A DNA stretch of 51,644 nucleotides from DUZB01 sp964407525 (GCA_964407525.1 CAYOWC010000006.1:1-51644), one strand, 5' to 3'. Numbered from the stretch's first letter, positions 1 to 9,509 are shown. Translations and numbers: made by a program. The notes: generated by a model from the letters alone, not told the origin.

Positions 1-139
1 CCAGGCAATCGGCCTTTTTTTTGTACTGGGAAAAGGTCAGCGTCCGGCCGTCATCCACCTCGAGCCATACCTCCCTGTCCGGAAAGCTAGCGGCATTGCG
101 GTTAATCAGATCGTAGAAGGTAAAATCATACAATCCCAT
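1..139 (-). CDS. Acyl-CoA synthetase / AMP-dependent ligase, N-terminal fragment
   Basis: The window edge cuts this gene; only about 46 N-terminal residues are visible, starting MGLYDFTFYDLI and running through a stretch resembling DREVWLEVDDGRTLTFSQ. This is the usual beginning of AMP-forming acyl-CoA synthetases (an 'open to all, is the tool on the table' N-terminal helix followed by a 'T-F-x-Q/E-L' strand). Two ATGs lie close together at 145 and 139; a GAGGG ribosome site sits directly against the first, leaving 6 nt before the second, so 139 is preferred. It lies downstream of the transporter operon in the same direction, after a terminator-like hairpin, so it may be separately transcribed. 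Family call is fairly secure, substrate unknown. Confidence 0.7.
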   Translation of the reverse strand, partial: MGLYDFTFYDLINRNAASFPDREVWLEVDDGRTLTFSQYKKKADCL

Positions 140-151
140 AATCATCCCTCA

Positions 152-202
152 TAAAAAAAGAAACCCTTTGCCTACAGGGGACGTAACCCATGAGGCAAAG
201 GG
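152..202 (-). terminator. Rho-independent terminator after the lipoprotein gene
   Basis: A perfect 10-bp stem, CCCTTTGCCT at 164-173 pairing with AGGCAAAGGG at 193-202, is followed on the minus strand by TTTCTTTTTTTA. It lies just after the stop of the lipoprotein gene at 220 and before the acyl-CoA synthetase start at 139, so it probably ends the liv operon transcript. Confidence 0.8.
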
Positions 203-219
203 CAAAGAGTAGTTATTGT

Positions 220-816
220 TTACTTTACTTTCCCCTCAAATACGACAACCCGTTCAATGTCACCGGCTATAAAATTAAACGCCCCTTCTTTGACCTTAAC
301 GGGAACCGTCATTTCGGGAACCCCTTTCCACCATCTTTCAAGGGTATCCCAACTGGTCCAACCCTTATCTTTCAGCTTGAATCCGCCCGTTACCAACAAG
401 CTCAGAAGGGCCGATCGAACCGTAATCATCGTCGTGGTCCTCACATGAGTGGTTTTCCCTGCCGGAATCCAGTATGAATCCTGGTTGTTTACTGTCACAA
501 CATCAAAATCTTCGTCAAAGCTCACCGTAAACATAATCCCTTCCAGAAGGATCGGATAGGGATTGGGGTTCTGGACGTTAAAAAGAAAACTCATAGGCAG
601 AAATGCCCCCCGATCCCCCACATCTCCCTTTACTGTTTTCGTTCCTTTTGAATAATACCAGTATCCGTCATACTGCGGAACGTCCATCGATTCAAGCGTA
701 ATGACGGGATTCTTCAAATTCGCAGTTGTAGGCTTCACAGAAGTAGTTACACAAGACATAAGGCCCAGGCTCAGGGCAAAAATAAGAACTGTCAAAAAAG
801 CCAGTTTTTTCTTCAT
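220..816 (-). CDS. LEA14-like (LEA type 2 / WHy domain) lipoprotein
   Basis: The product is about 198 residues. It begins MKKKLAF with a hydrophobic stretch ending in LGLMSC, a fair lipobox, so it is probably a lipoprotein. The rest is a WHy/LEA type 2 fold: beta-rich, with the family's N-P-N-P-Y motif about halfway (FLFNVQNPNPYPI) and a PAGKTTHV segment. The start at 816 is chosen because AGGGGGTC precedes it; an in-frame ATG at 852 has no such site. The gene lies about 110 nt downstream of livF and is followed by a strong terminator, so it is probably the last gene of that operon. WHy-domain lipoproteins are linked to envelope stress in some bacteria; a role with the transporter is only inference. 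Confidence 0.75.
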   Translation of the reverse strand: MKKKLAFLTVLIFALSLGLMSCVTTSVKPTTANLKNPVITLESMDVPQYDGYWYYSKGTKTVKGDVGDRGAFLPMSFLFNVQNPNPYPILLEGIMFTVSFDEDFDVVTVNNQDSYWIPAGKTTHVRTTTMITVRSALLSLLVTGGFKLKDKGWTSWDTLERWWKGVPEMTVPVKVKEGAFNFIAGDIERVVVFEGKVK

Positions 817-926
817 AATAGACCCCCTATCGAATTGGTTTTCAGGTTCCATGTTGCAGCATCGACCTTCCGCAGGGAATTCTCACGGCTTTATGGAGAA
901 GACCTCCCAAACAGAATGCGCGTGCA

Positions 927-1736
927 TCAGGACAACCATCTTTTTCTTCTCTTATAATGCTTTACGTCACGAAAACTCTTTTTTTCGCCCTTTCCGCCCA
1001 TACCAAGATAGAAATCTTTGATATCCTCATTTTGAATCAGCTTTTCTGAAGGATCATCCATCACAATCCTTCCCGTCTCCATGACGTAGGCATAAGGCGC
1101 CACCGTCAGGGCAAGCTTGACGTTCTGTTCAACCAGAAGGATCGAAATCTCCTCCTCGGAATTCAGCTTCGTCAGAATATTAAAAATCTCGTGGATGAGC
1201 ATGGGGGCAAGGCCCATGGAAGGTTCATCCAGCAACACCAGCTTCGGTTCAGTCATCAAGGCCCGTCCCACTACGACCATCTGCTGTTCACCGCCGCTTA
1301 TAAATCCCGCTGTTTCACCACGCTTCTGAATGAGCCTGGGAAAATAGTGGTACACCATTTGGAGACCATCTTTCACCGTGCCTGTCTTTCTGAGATGAGC
1401 CCCCACCTTGAGGTTCTCTTCAACAGTCAGATGTTCAAAAATTCTACGGCCCTCGATGACCTGAATGATCCCTTTTCTGGCAATATTTGCAGCTTTTTCA
1501 TGGTGAATCTGCTCGCCCTCAAATTCGATGGAACCATCGGACACTTCTCCGTCTTCCACCTTCAACAGCCCGGAAATGGCTTTGAGTGTCGTACTTTTCC
1601 CGGCTCCATTAGCGCCTAAAAGAGCTACGATCCCTCCAGGAGGCACGTTAATGGAAACCCCCTTGAGGACCAGAATAACTTCGTGGTATTTGACCTCGAT
1701 ATTTTTGATGCTGAGTATAGCCTCGGATGTCTCCAA
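927..1736 (-). CDS. livF: Branched-chain-type ABC transporter ATP-binding protein LivF
   Basis: This is an ABC ATPase of the LivF type, energising import by the LivHM membrane pair. Visible motifs are Walker A GANGAGKST near residue 42, the Q-loop region IIQVIEGRRIFEHLTV, signature SGGEQQM, and Walker B VLLDEPSMGLAP followed by the H-loop region LLVEQN. The 'E-G-R-R-I-F' stretch is typical of LivF rather than LivG. An upstream TTG at 1751 is in frame, but GGGAGGG lies inside that extension and 6 nt before a second TTG at 1736, so translation probably starts there (METSEAILSIKN). The C-terminus has a basic tail after the canonical end. It sits last among the transporter genes, after the binding protein. 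Confidence 0.92.
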   Translation of the reverse strand: METSEAILSIKNIEVKYHEVILVLKGVSINVPPGGIVALLGANGAGKSTTLKAISGLLKVEDGEVSDGSIEFEGEQIHHEKAANIARKGIIQVIEGRRIFEHLTVEENLKVGAHLRKTGTVKDGLQMVYHYFPRLIQKRGETAGFISGGEQQMVVVGRALMTEPKLVLLDEPSMGLAPMLIHEIFNILTKLNSEEEISILLVEQNVKLALTVAPYAYVMETGRIVMDDPSEKLIQNEDIKDFYLGMGGKGEKKSFRDVKHYKRRKRWLS

Positions 1737-1772
1737 GAGATTCCCTCCCAAAGGTCTTTTTTCTTGATTCTA

Positions 1773-3017
1773 TTACCAGCCCAGCCAGTCTTTTTCCCAT
1801 TGCTGGGGCCAGCGTGCCTTCAGATCTACGCGCTCCACTTCCTGAAACTTGCCGCCCTTCCATTCCTGGATCAAACAGCCTGTCGCGGGGCGATGGTCGT
1901 ATTGGGTATAGCTCACCGGGGAAGCGCCGAGACCAAGGTCGTAATTCTTCATGGTCTCAAATCCCTTTTTCATGATCCCCTCACTGGTAAGATCCCCCGC
2001 CTTATCGGCGCGTTTCATGGCCTCCCAAAGCACCAGGGCGTCTCCCCATGCCTGTACGGTCCGATTGAGCCTTTTCACCTTGGGTATGCCCGGGTTGTAT
2101 TTTGCCGCAGCATCTACAACCAGATCCATGTTTTTGTAGTTCTGGCCAAAAAATGCATGAGGCGTGCATCCCATCACTCCTTCGGCAGCCTTTCCGGCCA
2201 TCCGAGGCAGGTTTTCGTCAAACCCCCAATTGTTGACGATCCAGTCGGCGCCAAGCTCCAAGGCATAGGCATCCCGGATGGTCGCGGAGGTGGACATGGT
2301 CGTATTTCCATGCCATACCACATCGGGTTTAAATTTTTTAAGCGCCATGACCTGGCTCTTGGTATCCAGGGCAAAGAGAGAAACATCCTGGTCGGGGCCA
2401 ACCTCAAAACCCAGCAATTCCGCATGGTTCTTGATTGCCTTAATGGGTGCGTTGCAGTAAGGCGACGAGAACATATAGGCACAGGCCATTCTCGGTTTTC
2501 TTTTATTATAGTCGGCTTTCTGTGGCCATTTTTTATCAAACCAGGCCGTTAGTGCAGACCTTGCATTGGTAGAGTAGTCCGATGAAAAGAAAAGGTTGTA
2601 GGGTGTTTTTGCAGGGTTGGTCAAATGAGCTGAATAGGAAGCCGAAACATAGGGGATCTTATCTTTATTTACCGTGGGAGAAAGGGCCTCGGTGTCGCCG
2701 GTACCCCAACCCATAATGGCAATGACTCCCAGCCTTTTGAGAAGTTTATATTTGGTAATGGCTTCGGGGATACGATATCCATAGTCAAACCAGGTATATT
2801 TAATTTTTTTTCCGTTCACACCACCAACGGAATTAATGTACTTGAACGCCTCTGCCATCCCGATGGCGTAATCTTTGCCCACATCCGAGGTCGCCCCGGT
2901 ACAGTCCATCAGACCGCCAACTCTAATTGTCTTGGCTGCCGCGATCGTAGAAAATCCCATGAGAAAAAAAACTGCCAGAAACGCAACCAGAAACTTTAGT
3001 GCTATACTTTTCTTCAT
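1773..3017 (-). CDS. LivK-like periplasmic substrate-binding protein
   Basis: The product is about 414 residues with a signal peptide (MKKSIALKFLVAFLAVFFLMG followed by an AAA-type cleavage region). It matches type I periplasmic binding proteins of the Leu/Ile/Val/amide family (Peripla_BP_6): RVGGLMDCTGATSDVG near the mature N-terminus, then GVNGKKIKYTWFDYGY, and a later FKPDVVWHGN segment. The start at 3017 follows AAAGGGGGG; an upstream ATG at 3068 lacks a ribosome site. It would capture the substrate in the periplasm for LivHMGF. Many deltaproteobacterial paralogues of this family bind aromatic or other carboxylates rather than amino acids, and the linked acyl-CoA synthetase points that way; the ligand cannot be read from sequence. 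Confidence 0.9.
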   Translation of the reverse strand: MKKSIALKFLVAFLAVFFLMGFSTIAAAKTIRVGGLMDCTGATSDVGKDYAIGMAEAFKYINSVGGVNGKKIKYTWFDYGYRIPEAITKYKLLKRLGVIAIMGWGTGDTEALSPTVNKDKIPYVSASYSAHLTNPAKTPYNLFFSSDYSTNARSALTAWFDKKWPQKADYNKRKPRMACAYMFSSPYCNAPIKAIKNHAELLGFEVGPDQDVSLFALDTKSQVMALKKFKPDVVWHGNTTMSTSATIRDAYALELGADWIVNNWGFDENLPRMAGKAAEGVMGCTPHAFFGQNYKNMDLVVDAAAKYNPGIPKVKRLNRTVQAWGDALVLWEAMKRADKAGDLTSEGIMKKGFETMKNYDLGLGASPVSYTQYDHRPATGCLIQEWKGGKFQEVERVDLKARWPQQWEKDWLGW

Positions 3018-3124
3018 CTGTTTCCCCCCTTTTGCTGTTTTGTGAAGAACCACAAGTTGACTTGTCAACAGTAAGCCGAAGCAGGATCTAAAGAATAGTC
3101 ACCCCCTTTCAAAAAAATCAAAAA

Positions 3125-4225
3125 TTAATATGAAAATGGCCATAGATTAAAGTAGTTCTTGGCCTGCCACCACCGATAGGCAAGGCCGTTGGGTTCATAG
3201 ATAAGAAATCCGCAGATGGCCAGGCCGAAGGCCATGTCTTTAATGTAGGTAAACCCCATCAGGAGTTCCGGATAATAGTCTCCCATAGGGATCACCACCA
3301 TCTGGAGAAGTTCCATGATAACCACCATGAAGATGGAACCGAAAATAGCACCATGGATGGAACCTACGCCGCCGATCAGGATAACCCCTACCAGCCAGAG
3401 CGACCACCCCCAGGTGAAATGTTCAGGACTGAGAGCAGCCGTATTGCATACCCAGAAAGCCCCGGCCATTCCTGCCGTGAATCCCGCGACAAAAAAGGAA
3501 AGAAGCTTATACCAGACAATATTAATTCCCAGGGCTTCCGCAGCAATATCATTGTCCCTGATAGCTACCCATGCCCTTCCGGGTTTTGATCGTAGCAGAT
3601 TGGCCAGAACAATCACCATGAGCGTCAGCATTACCGCCATGACATAATACACCTGAACATCGTTTTCGATGACCCATGGCCCTATCTTGATGGTCCCCGG
3701 CGGCAGGGAAAATGCCTGCCCCCTTCCACCAATCTGGGAAACATACTGCGTCAGAATAAAGTCCACCGTAATAAACTGGGCAGCCATGGTGGTAAGAATC
3801 AGGTAAAAGCCTTTCACCTTTGCAGATGGCAATCCGAACAGCACACTCCAGAGTCCCGCAACAATACCTGCGGCAACAATACTTATGGGATAGGCTAACC
3901 CTGCATCCACGATTCCCTGAGGCCAGGGGAACTGAAGCACCAGCATCGTACTGGTGTATGCCCCGACCGCAATAAATGCGGAATGACCTAAGGTAATCAA
4001 ACCTGTATATCCGATAAGCAGCTGTACTCCCAGAGCTCCCATGGCGGTGTATCCCACCATGGTTGCGACACTGACCCAGTATTCTGGAAGCAACAACGGA
4101 ATACCCACAAATGTGATAAGAAGCAGCAAAATCATCTTTGATTTAAGAAATGTTGTCTGCCACCAGCCCTGATCTTCGGCATAATCCTGATGATAATCAC
4201 CACATGGCAACCATACACTAGACAT
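3125..4225 (-). CDS. livM: Branched-chain-type ABC transporter permease LivM
   Basis: This is an integral membrane permease of about 366 residues with roughly ten hydrophobic segments. It carries the LivM hallmarks: GYTGLITLGHSAFIAVGAYT near the first third, the GRAWVAIRDNDIAAEALGIN cytoplasmic loop that contacts the ATPase, and GGVGSIHGAIFG near the end. An N-terminal extension of about 30 hydrophilic residues (rich in D, Q, W) precedes the first membrane segment and is slightly longer than usual. AGAGGT lies 5 nt before the ATG. It pairs with LivH, encoded just upstream, to form the translocation pore. Confidence 0.93.
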   Translation of the reverse strand: MSSVWLPCGDYHQDYAEDQGWWQTTFLKSKMILLLLITFVGIPLLLPEYWVSVATMVGYTAMGALGVQLLIGYTGLITLGHSAFIAVGAYTSTMLVLQFPWPQGIVDAGLAYPISIVAAGIVAGLWSVLFGLPSAKVKGFYLILTTMAAQFITVDFILTQYVSQIGGRGQAFSLPPGTIKIGPWVIENDVQVYYVMAVMLTLMVIVLANLLRSKPGRAWVAIRDNDIAAEALGINIVWYKLLSFFVAGFTAGMAGAFWVCNTAALSPEHFTWGWSLWLVGVILIGGVGSIHGAIFGSIFMVVIMELLQMVVIPMGDYYPELLMGFTYIKDMAFGLAICGFLIYEPNGLAYRWWQAKNYFNLWPFSY

Positions 4226-4312
4226 AGGATACCTCTTTCAAGTGAGCTAAAGTTTAATCACGGAACCTTTTTTCTACTCTGTCTACTGCCTACTTCTTAC
4301 TCCTTACTGTTT

Positions 4313-5197
4313 CTACACTCTCTCGATCCTTTCCCAACCCCAGAGACCGTAAGGTTTGAAAAGAAGGAAAACCGCCATAAATACAAAGGGAACGATTTCC
4401 TTCACCCCTCCGGGAAAGAACTGATCCAGATAGGTCCCGGAAAAGTTCTGGAGAAGCCCGATGGCGATCCCCCCCACAATGGCGCCGGGCACCGAATTGA
4501 GCCCGCCAAGGACCACGGCAGGCAACACAAGCAGCCCCAGGTACCCCACGGAAATATTGATCCCATTGATATTCCCTAAAAGCGCTCCTCCTACACCGGC
4601 GCTCATGAAGGCAATTGCCCAGGCAGCCGCATACACGAATCTTGCACTTACACCGAGAGAAAGGGCGGCTGTTTCGTCATCGGCGGTAGCCTGCATGGAA
4701 AGCCCCCAACGGGTGTATTTGAAAAACAGCACAAAAACCACAAGAAGTACAATGGAAAGGATAAACGACCATAGATATACCGGAGATATTTTTAGGATAC
4801 CGATGGTGATCGGTTTGAGTTCAAAAACGGGCGGGGTATACACACTCGTATCCGTCCCCCAGATAAACCCTATGAGACCTTTAAGGAAAAAGGAGAGCCC
4901 TACCGTTACCATGATGACGGCCAGAATAGGTTCCCCTATGAGTTTGTCAAGAAAGATACGCTCCGTGAGAAACCCCAGGACAATGCCTACCCCAAGGGTC
5001 AGAATGACGGAAAGGACAAAAGGAACACCCCAAGAATAAAAGGACCAGGTTACGTACGCTCCGATCAGGGTCAACTCTCCCATGGCCAGATTGAGAACAC
5101 CTGAACATTTATAGATCAACACCCACCCCAGAGCCACGAGTGCATAAATACCACCCACCATGATGCCTGTGGTCAAGGTCATAAAAAAGAGCTCCAT
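4313..5197 (-). CDS. livH: Branched-chain-type ABC transporter permease LivH
   Basis: The protein has 294 residues and about eight hydrophobic segments. Its N-terminus GIMVGGIYALVALGWVLIYKCSGVLNLA is the classic LivH opening, and GGLNSVPGAIVGGIAIGLLQ near the C-terminus matches the family. The conserved coupling loop is seen around TADDETAALSLGVS. A GGAGGGAAGGA ribosome site directly precedes the ATG. The 100-N gap begins 11 bases upstream, so the exact spacing to the acyl-CoA synthetase before it is unknown, but both are on the same strand and no start is lost. It forms the membrane channel with LivM. Confidence 0.93.
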   Translation of the reverse strand: MELFFMTLTTGIMVGGIYALVALGWVLIYKCSGVLNLAMGELTLIGAYVTWSFYSWGVPFVLSVILTLGVGIVLGFLTERIFLDKLIGEPILAVIMVTVGLSFFLKGLIGFIWGTDTSVYTPPVFELKPITIGILKISPVYLWSFILSIVLLVVFVLFFKYTRWGLSMQATADDETAALSLGVSARFVYAAAWAIAFMSAGVGGALLGNINGINISVGYLGLLVLPAVVLGGLNSVPGAIVGGIAIGLLQNFSGTYLDQFFPGGVKEIVPFVFMAVFLLFKPYGLWGWERIERV

Positions 5198-5208
5198 TCC
5201 TTCCCTCC

Positions 5209-5308
5209 NNNNNNNNNNNNNNNNNNNNNNNNNNNNNNNNNNNNNNNNNNNNNNNNNNNNNNNNNNNNNNNNNNNNNNNNNNNNNNNNNNNNNNNNNNNN
5301 NNNNNNNN
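5209..5308. other. Assembly gap of 100 N
   Basis: Exactly 100 N, the usual scaffold-join placeholder. It removes the C-terminal end of the acyl-CoA synthetase and the upstream leader of livH. The real distance is unknown. Confidence 0.99.
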
Positions 5309-7200
5309 GTCTTGATACGCTGTTCCCTTCCATCCTCATAGGTTATGGTGGTATCCATATGCACCACATCCACATCGGAATAAAGGGCATTAACGATATC
5401 TTTATACCTGTTTTCCACAAACGCCCGTTTCAGTTTTGATGTCCTTGTAAGTTCCTCGTCATCCGCATCGAATACCTTGTAAAGGTTCACGAATTTATGT
5501 ATTCTGGCGGGTTCCGGAAGGTCCTTATTCGCTTCCTGGATCTGCTCTTTAATAAGGTTGTATACTTCCGGTTTCTGAGACAGTTCCGGATAACTGGTAT
5601 AGTTGAGTTTTTTGTCATCAGCCCATTTCCCCACCACTGCATAATCGATACACATGACGGCAGAAATAAATTCTTTTTTGTTTCCAATGGCCCAGACTTC
5701 CTGTACAAAGGGACTGAATTTCAACCTGGTCTCAAGGTATTGTGGAGAAAACGGTCTTCCATCACTCAGGGTCATCACATCTTTGGAACGGTCAAACACC
5801 ACGAGGTGGCCGTCTTCATCTATAAATCCCCTGTCTCCGGAATACAGCCAGCCATCCACCAGGGTTTTTTCCGTGGCCTCGTCATTCTTATAATACCCTT
5901 GAAAAACAGAGGGGCTCTTGGTGAGAATTTCCCCCTCTTCCGTGATCTTGATTTCGGTATCCGGAATGGGAGTTCCAACCGTATCAAATTTGATGTCGCC
6001 GTCTCTATGGACTATCGAAATGCCTGCCACTTCCGTCTGGCCGTATATCTGCTTCAGGTTGACTCCGAGCGCGTGAAAGAATTTGAAATGATCCGGCCCC
6101 ATGGCAGCGCCGCCTGTATAGCAGTGCCTTAGTCTCGACATGCCGAGGTGATCCTTCAGTTTTTTCTGCATGGTCATGGAGGCGATCCAGTTCAGGAATT
6201 TCCATCCCACCGGAACCGGTTTTTTCTCAAATTTCAAACCGGCGACCTTGTATCCCACCTTGGTGCCGAATTCATACGCCTTTCGCTTGATCCATGTGGA
6301 ATCGATGTATTTTACCTGCACCTGACGCGTCATTCCTTCATACATTCTCGGGGGGGCAAACATCACGTGGGGGCCGATCTCCCTGATATTTTCCTGGGCA
6401 AGATCGGGTGCTTCAGGAAAATTAATAGTATACCCCATCTGAAGGCCACAGGATATGGACATCATCTGCTCCCCAATCCAAGCAAAGGGAAGGTAGGAAA
6501 CAAAATCATCCGTATCATAGCAGGGATCAACCGCCATGAGATTGCGCCCCATGGTCAGCATATTCCAGTGGGAGAGGAGCGCGCCCTTGGGGAGAGCCGT
6601 TGTGCCCGATGTGTAAAAAAGAAGACAGATGTCGTCGCCATGCCCTTTATTGATCATTTTCTCAAACAGGTCAGGTTTCTCTTTGTCGAGCTGCCTGCCC
6701 AATTCCTGAACCTTTTTCACACTGACCAGAAAGTCCTGGTGATAATTTCTCATCCCTTTGGGATCATCCCACATGATGATGTCCAGTTTGGGACACTCAT
6801 CCTTGATGGAAAGGCCCTTATCCACTTCTTCCTGGGTTTCACCCACAAAGATTTTTGAATCTGAATGGTCGATGATATACTTGACTTCGTCCATCATGCA
6901 GTCCTGAAACAACCACACCCCTATTGCTCCAGCACACATGGCAGCCATTTCAGCCCAGAGACCTTCCGGACGATTGTCGCCGATCATGGCAACCTTGTCC
7001 CCGCGCTTTAAACCAAGACTGACCATCCCGAGGCTGAGATATTTGACATTTTCCAAATAATCCTGCCAGGTAAAAGGGATCCATATACCGAACTCCTTTT
7101 CCCTCATGGCCACCTTTTTATCGCCATATTTCCTGCATTGGCTCAGAAAGAGCTTGGGAATCGTGAGCTCCTTGGTGATCTCAATCCCGGATCCTTTCAT
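5309..7200 (-). CDS. Long-chain-type acyl-CoA synthetase (AMP-forming), C-terminus lost in gap
   Basis: About 630 residues are readable before the gap. Adenylation motifs are intact: LLFYTSGTTALPKGALLSH (P-loop, A3), IYGQTEVAG (A5), GWLYSGDRGFIDEDGHLV (A7) and FDRSKDVMTLSDGRPFSP (A8 with the long-chain-type 'L-S-D-G' variant). The enzyme would make acyl-CoA from a carboxylic acid, ATP and CoA. It starts 8 nt after livG and is followed by livH, so it sits inside the transporter operon. The start has GAGGAGGT about 10 nt upstream. The last visible residues (EDGREQRIK) resemble the normal C-terminal end, so only a few residues are probably missing. Chain-length or aromatic specificity cannot be decided. 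Confidence 0.9.
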
Positions 7201-7208
7201 GTCTTGTT

Positions 7209-8030
7209 TTACCTCCTCGTGGAATAAAGATCATCTTCACCCAAGTAGGCCTTTATCACGTCTGGGTTGGCCTGAACTTCTTCGGGAGTTCCATCCATGA
7301 TCTGGTTGCCAAAGTTCAGCACATTCACCTTGTGCGATATATCCATAACAACGCCCATATCGTGTTCCACCAGGATACAGGTAATTTTCCAACGCTCTTC
7401 CTCATTGATGTCCAGTATAAAACGGGCCATATCTTCCACCTCTTCCAGATTCAGGCCGGCGAGAGGCTCATCCAACAGGATCAGTTCAGGATTCAGAGCA
7501 AGGGCCCGACCCAGTTCAACCCGTTTCTGCAGACCATAAGGAAGCATGTGAGCAGGTTTGTCGCGAATGCTTTCTATCTCTAACAAATCGATGATCTCTT
7601 CCTCAATAAATCTCCGTGAAGAAATCTCTTCTTTTTTTGTCTTCCCGATATAAATGGATCCGGACACTATGCCGCTCTTGAGATGGACGTGTCTGCCAAG
7701 CCTGATATTATCAAGGACCGTCATCCCACCGAAAAGTTCGAGCTTTTGAAAAGTTCTTGAAATCCCCAGTTCAGCTCTTCTGTAGGGCCGCATGTGATTA
7801 ACTTTCTTCCCCTTGAAATAGATATTGCCTGTCTGCGGTTTGTAAAGGCCGTTAATGCAGTTCATCATAACCGTTTTTCCAGCACCATTAGGCCCGATAA
7901 TCGAATGAATTTCGCCTTTTCTGACTTCCAGATTTACTCCGGCCAGGGCAGTCACCTTACCAAAGGACATATGAACGTCTTCAAGCTTCAGGACGATATC
8001 GTCTTCTTTAAATTCCCCAACCTGATTCAT
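7209..8030 (-). CDS. livG: Branched-chain-type ABC transporter ATP-binding protein LivG
   Basis: The product is a 273-residue ABC ATPase of the LivG type. It has Walker A GPNGAGKTV, the LivG-typical ISRTFQKLELFGGMTVLDN Q-loop stretch, the variant signature LPYGLQKRVELGRALA, Walker B LILLDEPLAGLN, and the H-loop ILVEHDMGVVM. The C-terminal 'GTPEEVQANPDVIKAYLGE' is diagnostic for the family. It is the first gene of the operon, with GGAGG 9 nt before the ATG and about 290 bp of untranslated sequence upstream. Together with LivF it powers the LivHM permease. Confidence 0.93.
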   Translation of the reverse strand: MNQVGEFKEDDIVLKLEDVHMSFGKVTALAGVNLEVRKGEIHSIIGPNGAGKTVMMNCINGLYKPQTGNIYFKGKKVNHMRPYRRAELGISRTFQKLELFGGMTVLDNIRLGRHVHLKSGIVSGSIYIGKTKKEEISSRRFIEEEIIDLLEIESIRDKPAHMLPYGLQKRVELGRALALNPELILLDEPLAGLNLEEVEDMARFILDINEEERWKITCILVEHDMGVVMDISHKVNVLNFGNQIMDGTPEEVQANPDVIKAYLGEDDLYSTRR

Positions 8031-8324
8031 AGTCGCGGGCCTCCAGATTTTTTTCTATGATGGTTGCTGCTTAAAATATATTGCAAACATGCCCTGAAGA
8101 CAATTTCACCTCTGCACGGGAACTCTTGAAGAGCCGCGTCGTCTGCTCAGATCAGGGCTTTTTGCTGAAAATGTTTTTTGCTTACAATTGATAGGGTAAG
8201 GAATGATCATAGTTATTGAACAGGTTCCTTAAAATTTAGAAGGGGGTAAACTATAATTGTAGTACCATTACCCGGTCATGATTTTTTTGTCAACATGTTT
8301 TGCCAACATAGCACCAAAATTCCA
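8031..8324 (-). promoter_or_regulatory. Leader/promoter region of the liv operon
   Basis: No gene is seen in this 294-bp space. On the minus strand, TTGACA (8288-8293) is followed 17 nt later by TAATGG (8265-8270), a possible but weak sigma-70 promoter. Closer to livG lies a perfect 7-bp inverted repeat, GCCCTGA at 8091-8097 and TCAGGGC at 8152-8158, enclosing the small palindrome CTCTTGAAGAG. This could be a structured leader; the T-run beside it (8159-8163) is on the plus strand, so it is not a terminator for the operon. Function unproven. Confidence 0.35.
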
Positions 8325-9509
8325 TCATTGGAGAGAACTGCCCATAAGGCCGTATCTCATGCCCGGTATCAGATTTTTGTGGCACTGGTCCAGAAAGTAT
8401 TCATCCGTCATACCCGCTATAAAGTCCCTCACAATCCCGGCGAACGGGATTTGTTCCAGGTAATCGGGCTGCATGCCCTTCAGAAATCTGCGGTAGATAT
8501 CGGAGTCTTCATTGCCGGTTTCAAGGTCCTTGTGAAATCGTTCAAACAGCAATTCAAACATGAGTCGAATCTTGCCAACCTGTTCTTTCACTATGCTGTT
8601 CCTGTAAATCCGATCTTCGTTAAATTGCTTCAAGGTCTTCAAAGTTTCGCCGACCCTGTCGCTGAACCTCAAAAAGGGTTTTTCAAAACTATTGCTAACA
8701 AGATCTTCCACCAGAGTATACACTATCGTACCATTGGTATTGCCCAGAATTTCACAGCATTCCTGCGGAAGATCTTTTCTGTTGATCAAACCCAGTCGGA
8801 TTGCGTCTTCTATATCGCGACCAACATAACTGATGGTATCGGCAATCCTGACCACACACCCCTCTAAGGTCATGGGGCAGAGATCAGTCGCCGGATCTTC
8901 CTTCTTTTTTCTCATCTCATTGTAAAGGCTTTCAAAATTTTTGTTCTTGGCCGGCTCAAGAGACTGGGAGTGAAGTTCCCCATCGTGGCAGAGAATCCCG
9001 TCCAGTACCTGCAGAGTCAAATTCCACCCACGGCCTTTCCTTTCAATGCCTTGAAGAGAACGCACGCTCTGGATATTGTGCAGGAACGGTCCGACGTCAT
9101 AGGCCTCACAAAGCTTTGAAAGGAATTTCTCCCCATCATGGCCGAAAGGTGCATGCCCGATATCGTGCCCAAGGGACACGGCCTCAATGAGATCCTCATT
9201 GAGACCCAATATCCGCCCAATGGTCCTTCCGATTTTTGAAACAAGCTGCACATGAAGCACACGGTGCGTAATGTGATCGTTCTTGATAAGATAAAACACC
9301 TGTGTCTTATCAATATATCTTGAGTAGGAAAGGGAATGGAGTATACGATCTGAATCGACGGAAAAATTCTGCCGGTGCCCTTTTTCGAGATCTTCTTCTA
9401 CTTTTTCCCGGATAGCACTTGTGCTCAGGCACGCCCAGGGAGAGAACTTCTCTTTCTCTTTTTCATCAAGAATACCCTTGACCCCGTGTAACACCTGGTT
9501 ATATCTCAT
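8325..9509 (-). CDS. dgt: dGTPase-like HD-domain deoxynucleotide triphosphohydrolase
   Basis: The 394-residue product matches the dGTPase family, which cleaves dNTPs to deoxynucleosides and triphosphate. The metal-binding HD residues are visible: H82 in NDHITHR, the HD pair in SLGHDIGHAPFGHDGE (near 115-116), and a later D in CVVRIADTISYVGRDIEDA. The N-terminal 'S-D-R-I-L-H-S-L-S-Y-S-R-Y-I-D-K-T-Q-V-F' segment is also characteristic. It overlaps the upstream 84-residue gene by 4 bp (ATGA), implying translational coupling. It is shorter than the E. coli Dgt and closer to the dGTPase-like (dgtB-type) proteins, so the preferred nucleotide is uncertain. Confidence 0.88.
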   Translation of the reverse strand: MRYNQVLHGVKGILDEKEKEKFSPWACLSTSAIREKVEEDLEKGHRQNFSVDSDRILHSLSYSRYIDKTQVFYLIKNDHITHRVLHVQLVSKIGRTIGRILGLNEDLIEAVSLGHDIGHAPFGHDGEKFLSKLCEAYDVGPFLHNIQSVRSLQGIERKGRGWNLTLQVLDGILCHDGELHSQSLEPAKNKNFESLYNEMRKKKEDPATDLCPMTLEGCVVRIADTISYVGRDIEDAIRLGLINRKDLPQECCEILGNTNGTIVYTLVEDLVSNSFEKPFLRFSDRVGETLKTLKQFNEDRIYRNSIVKEQVGKIRLMFELLFERFHKDLETGNEDSDIYRRFLKGMQPDYLEQIPFAGIVRDFIAGMTDEYFLDQCHKNLIPGMRYGLMGSSLQ

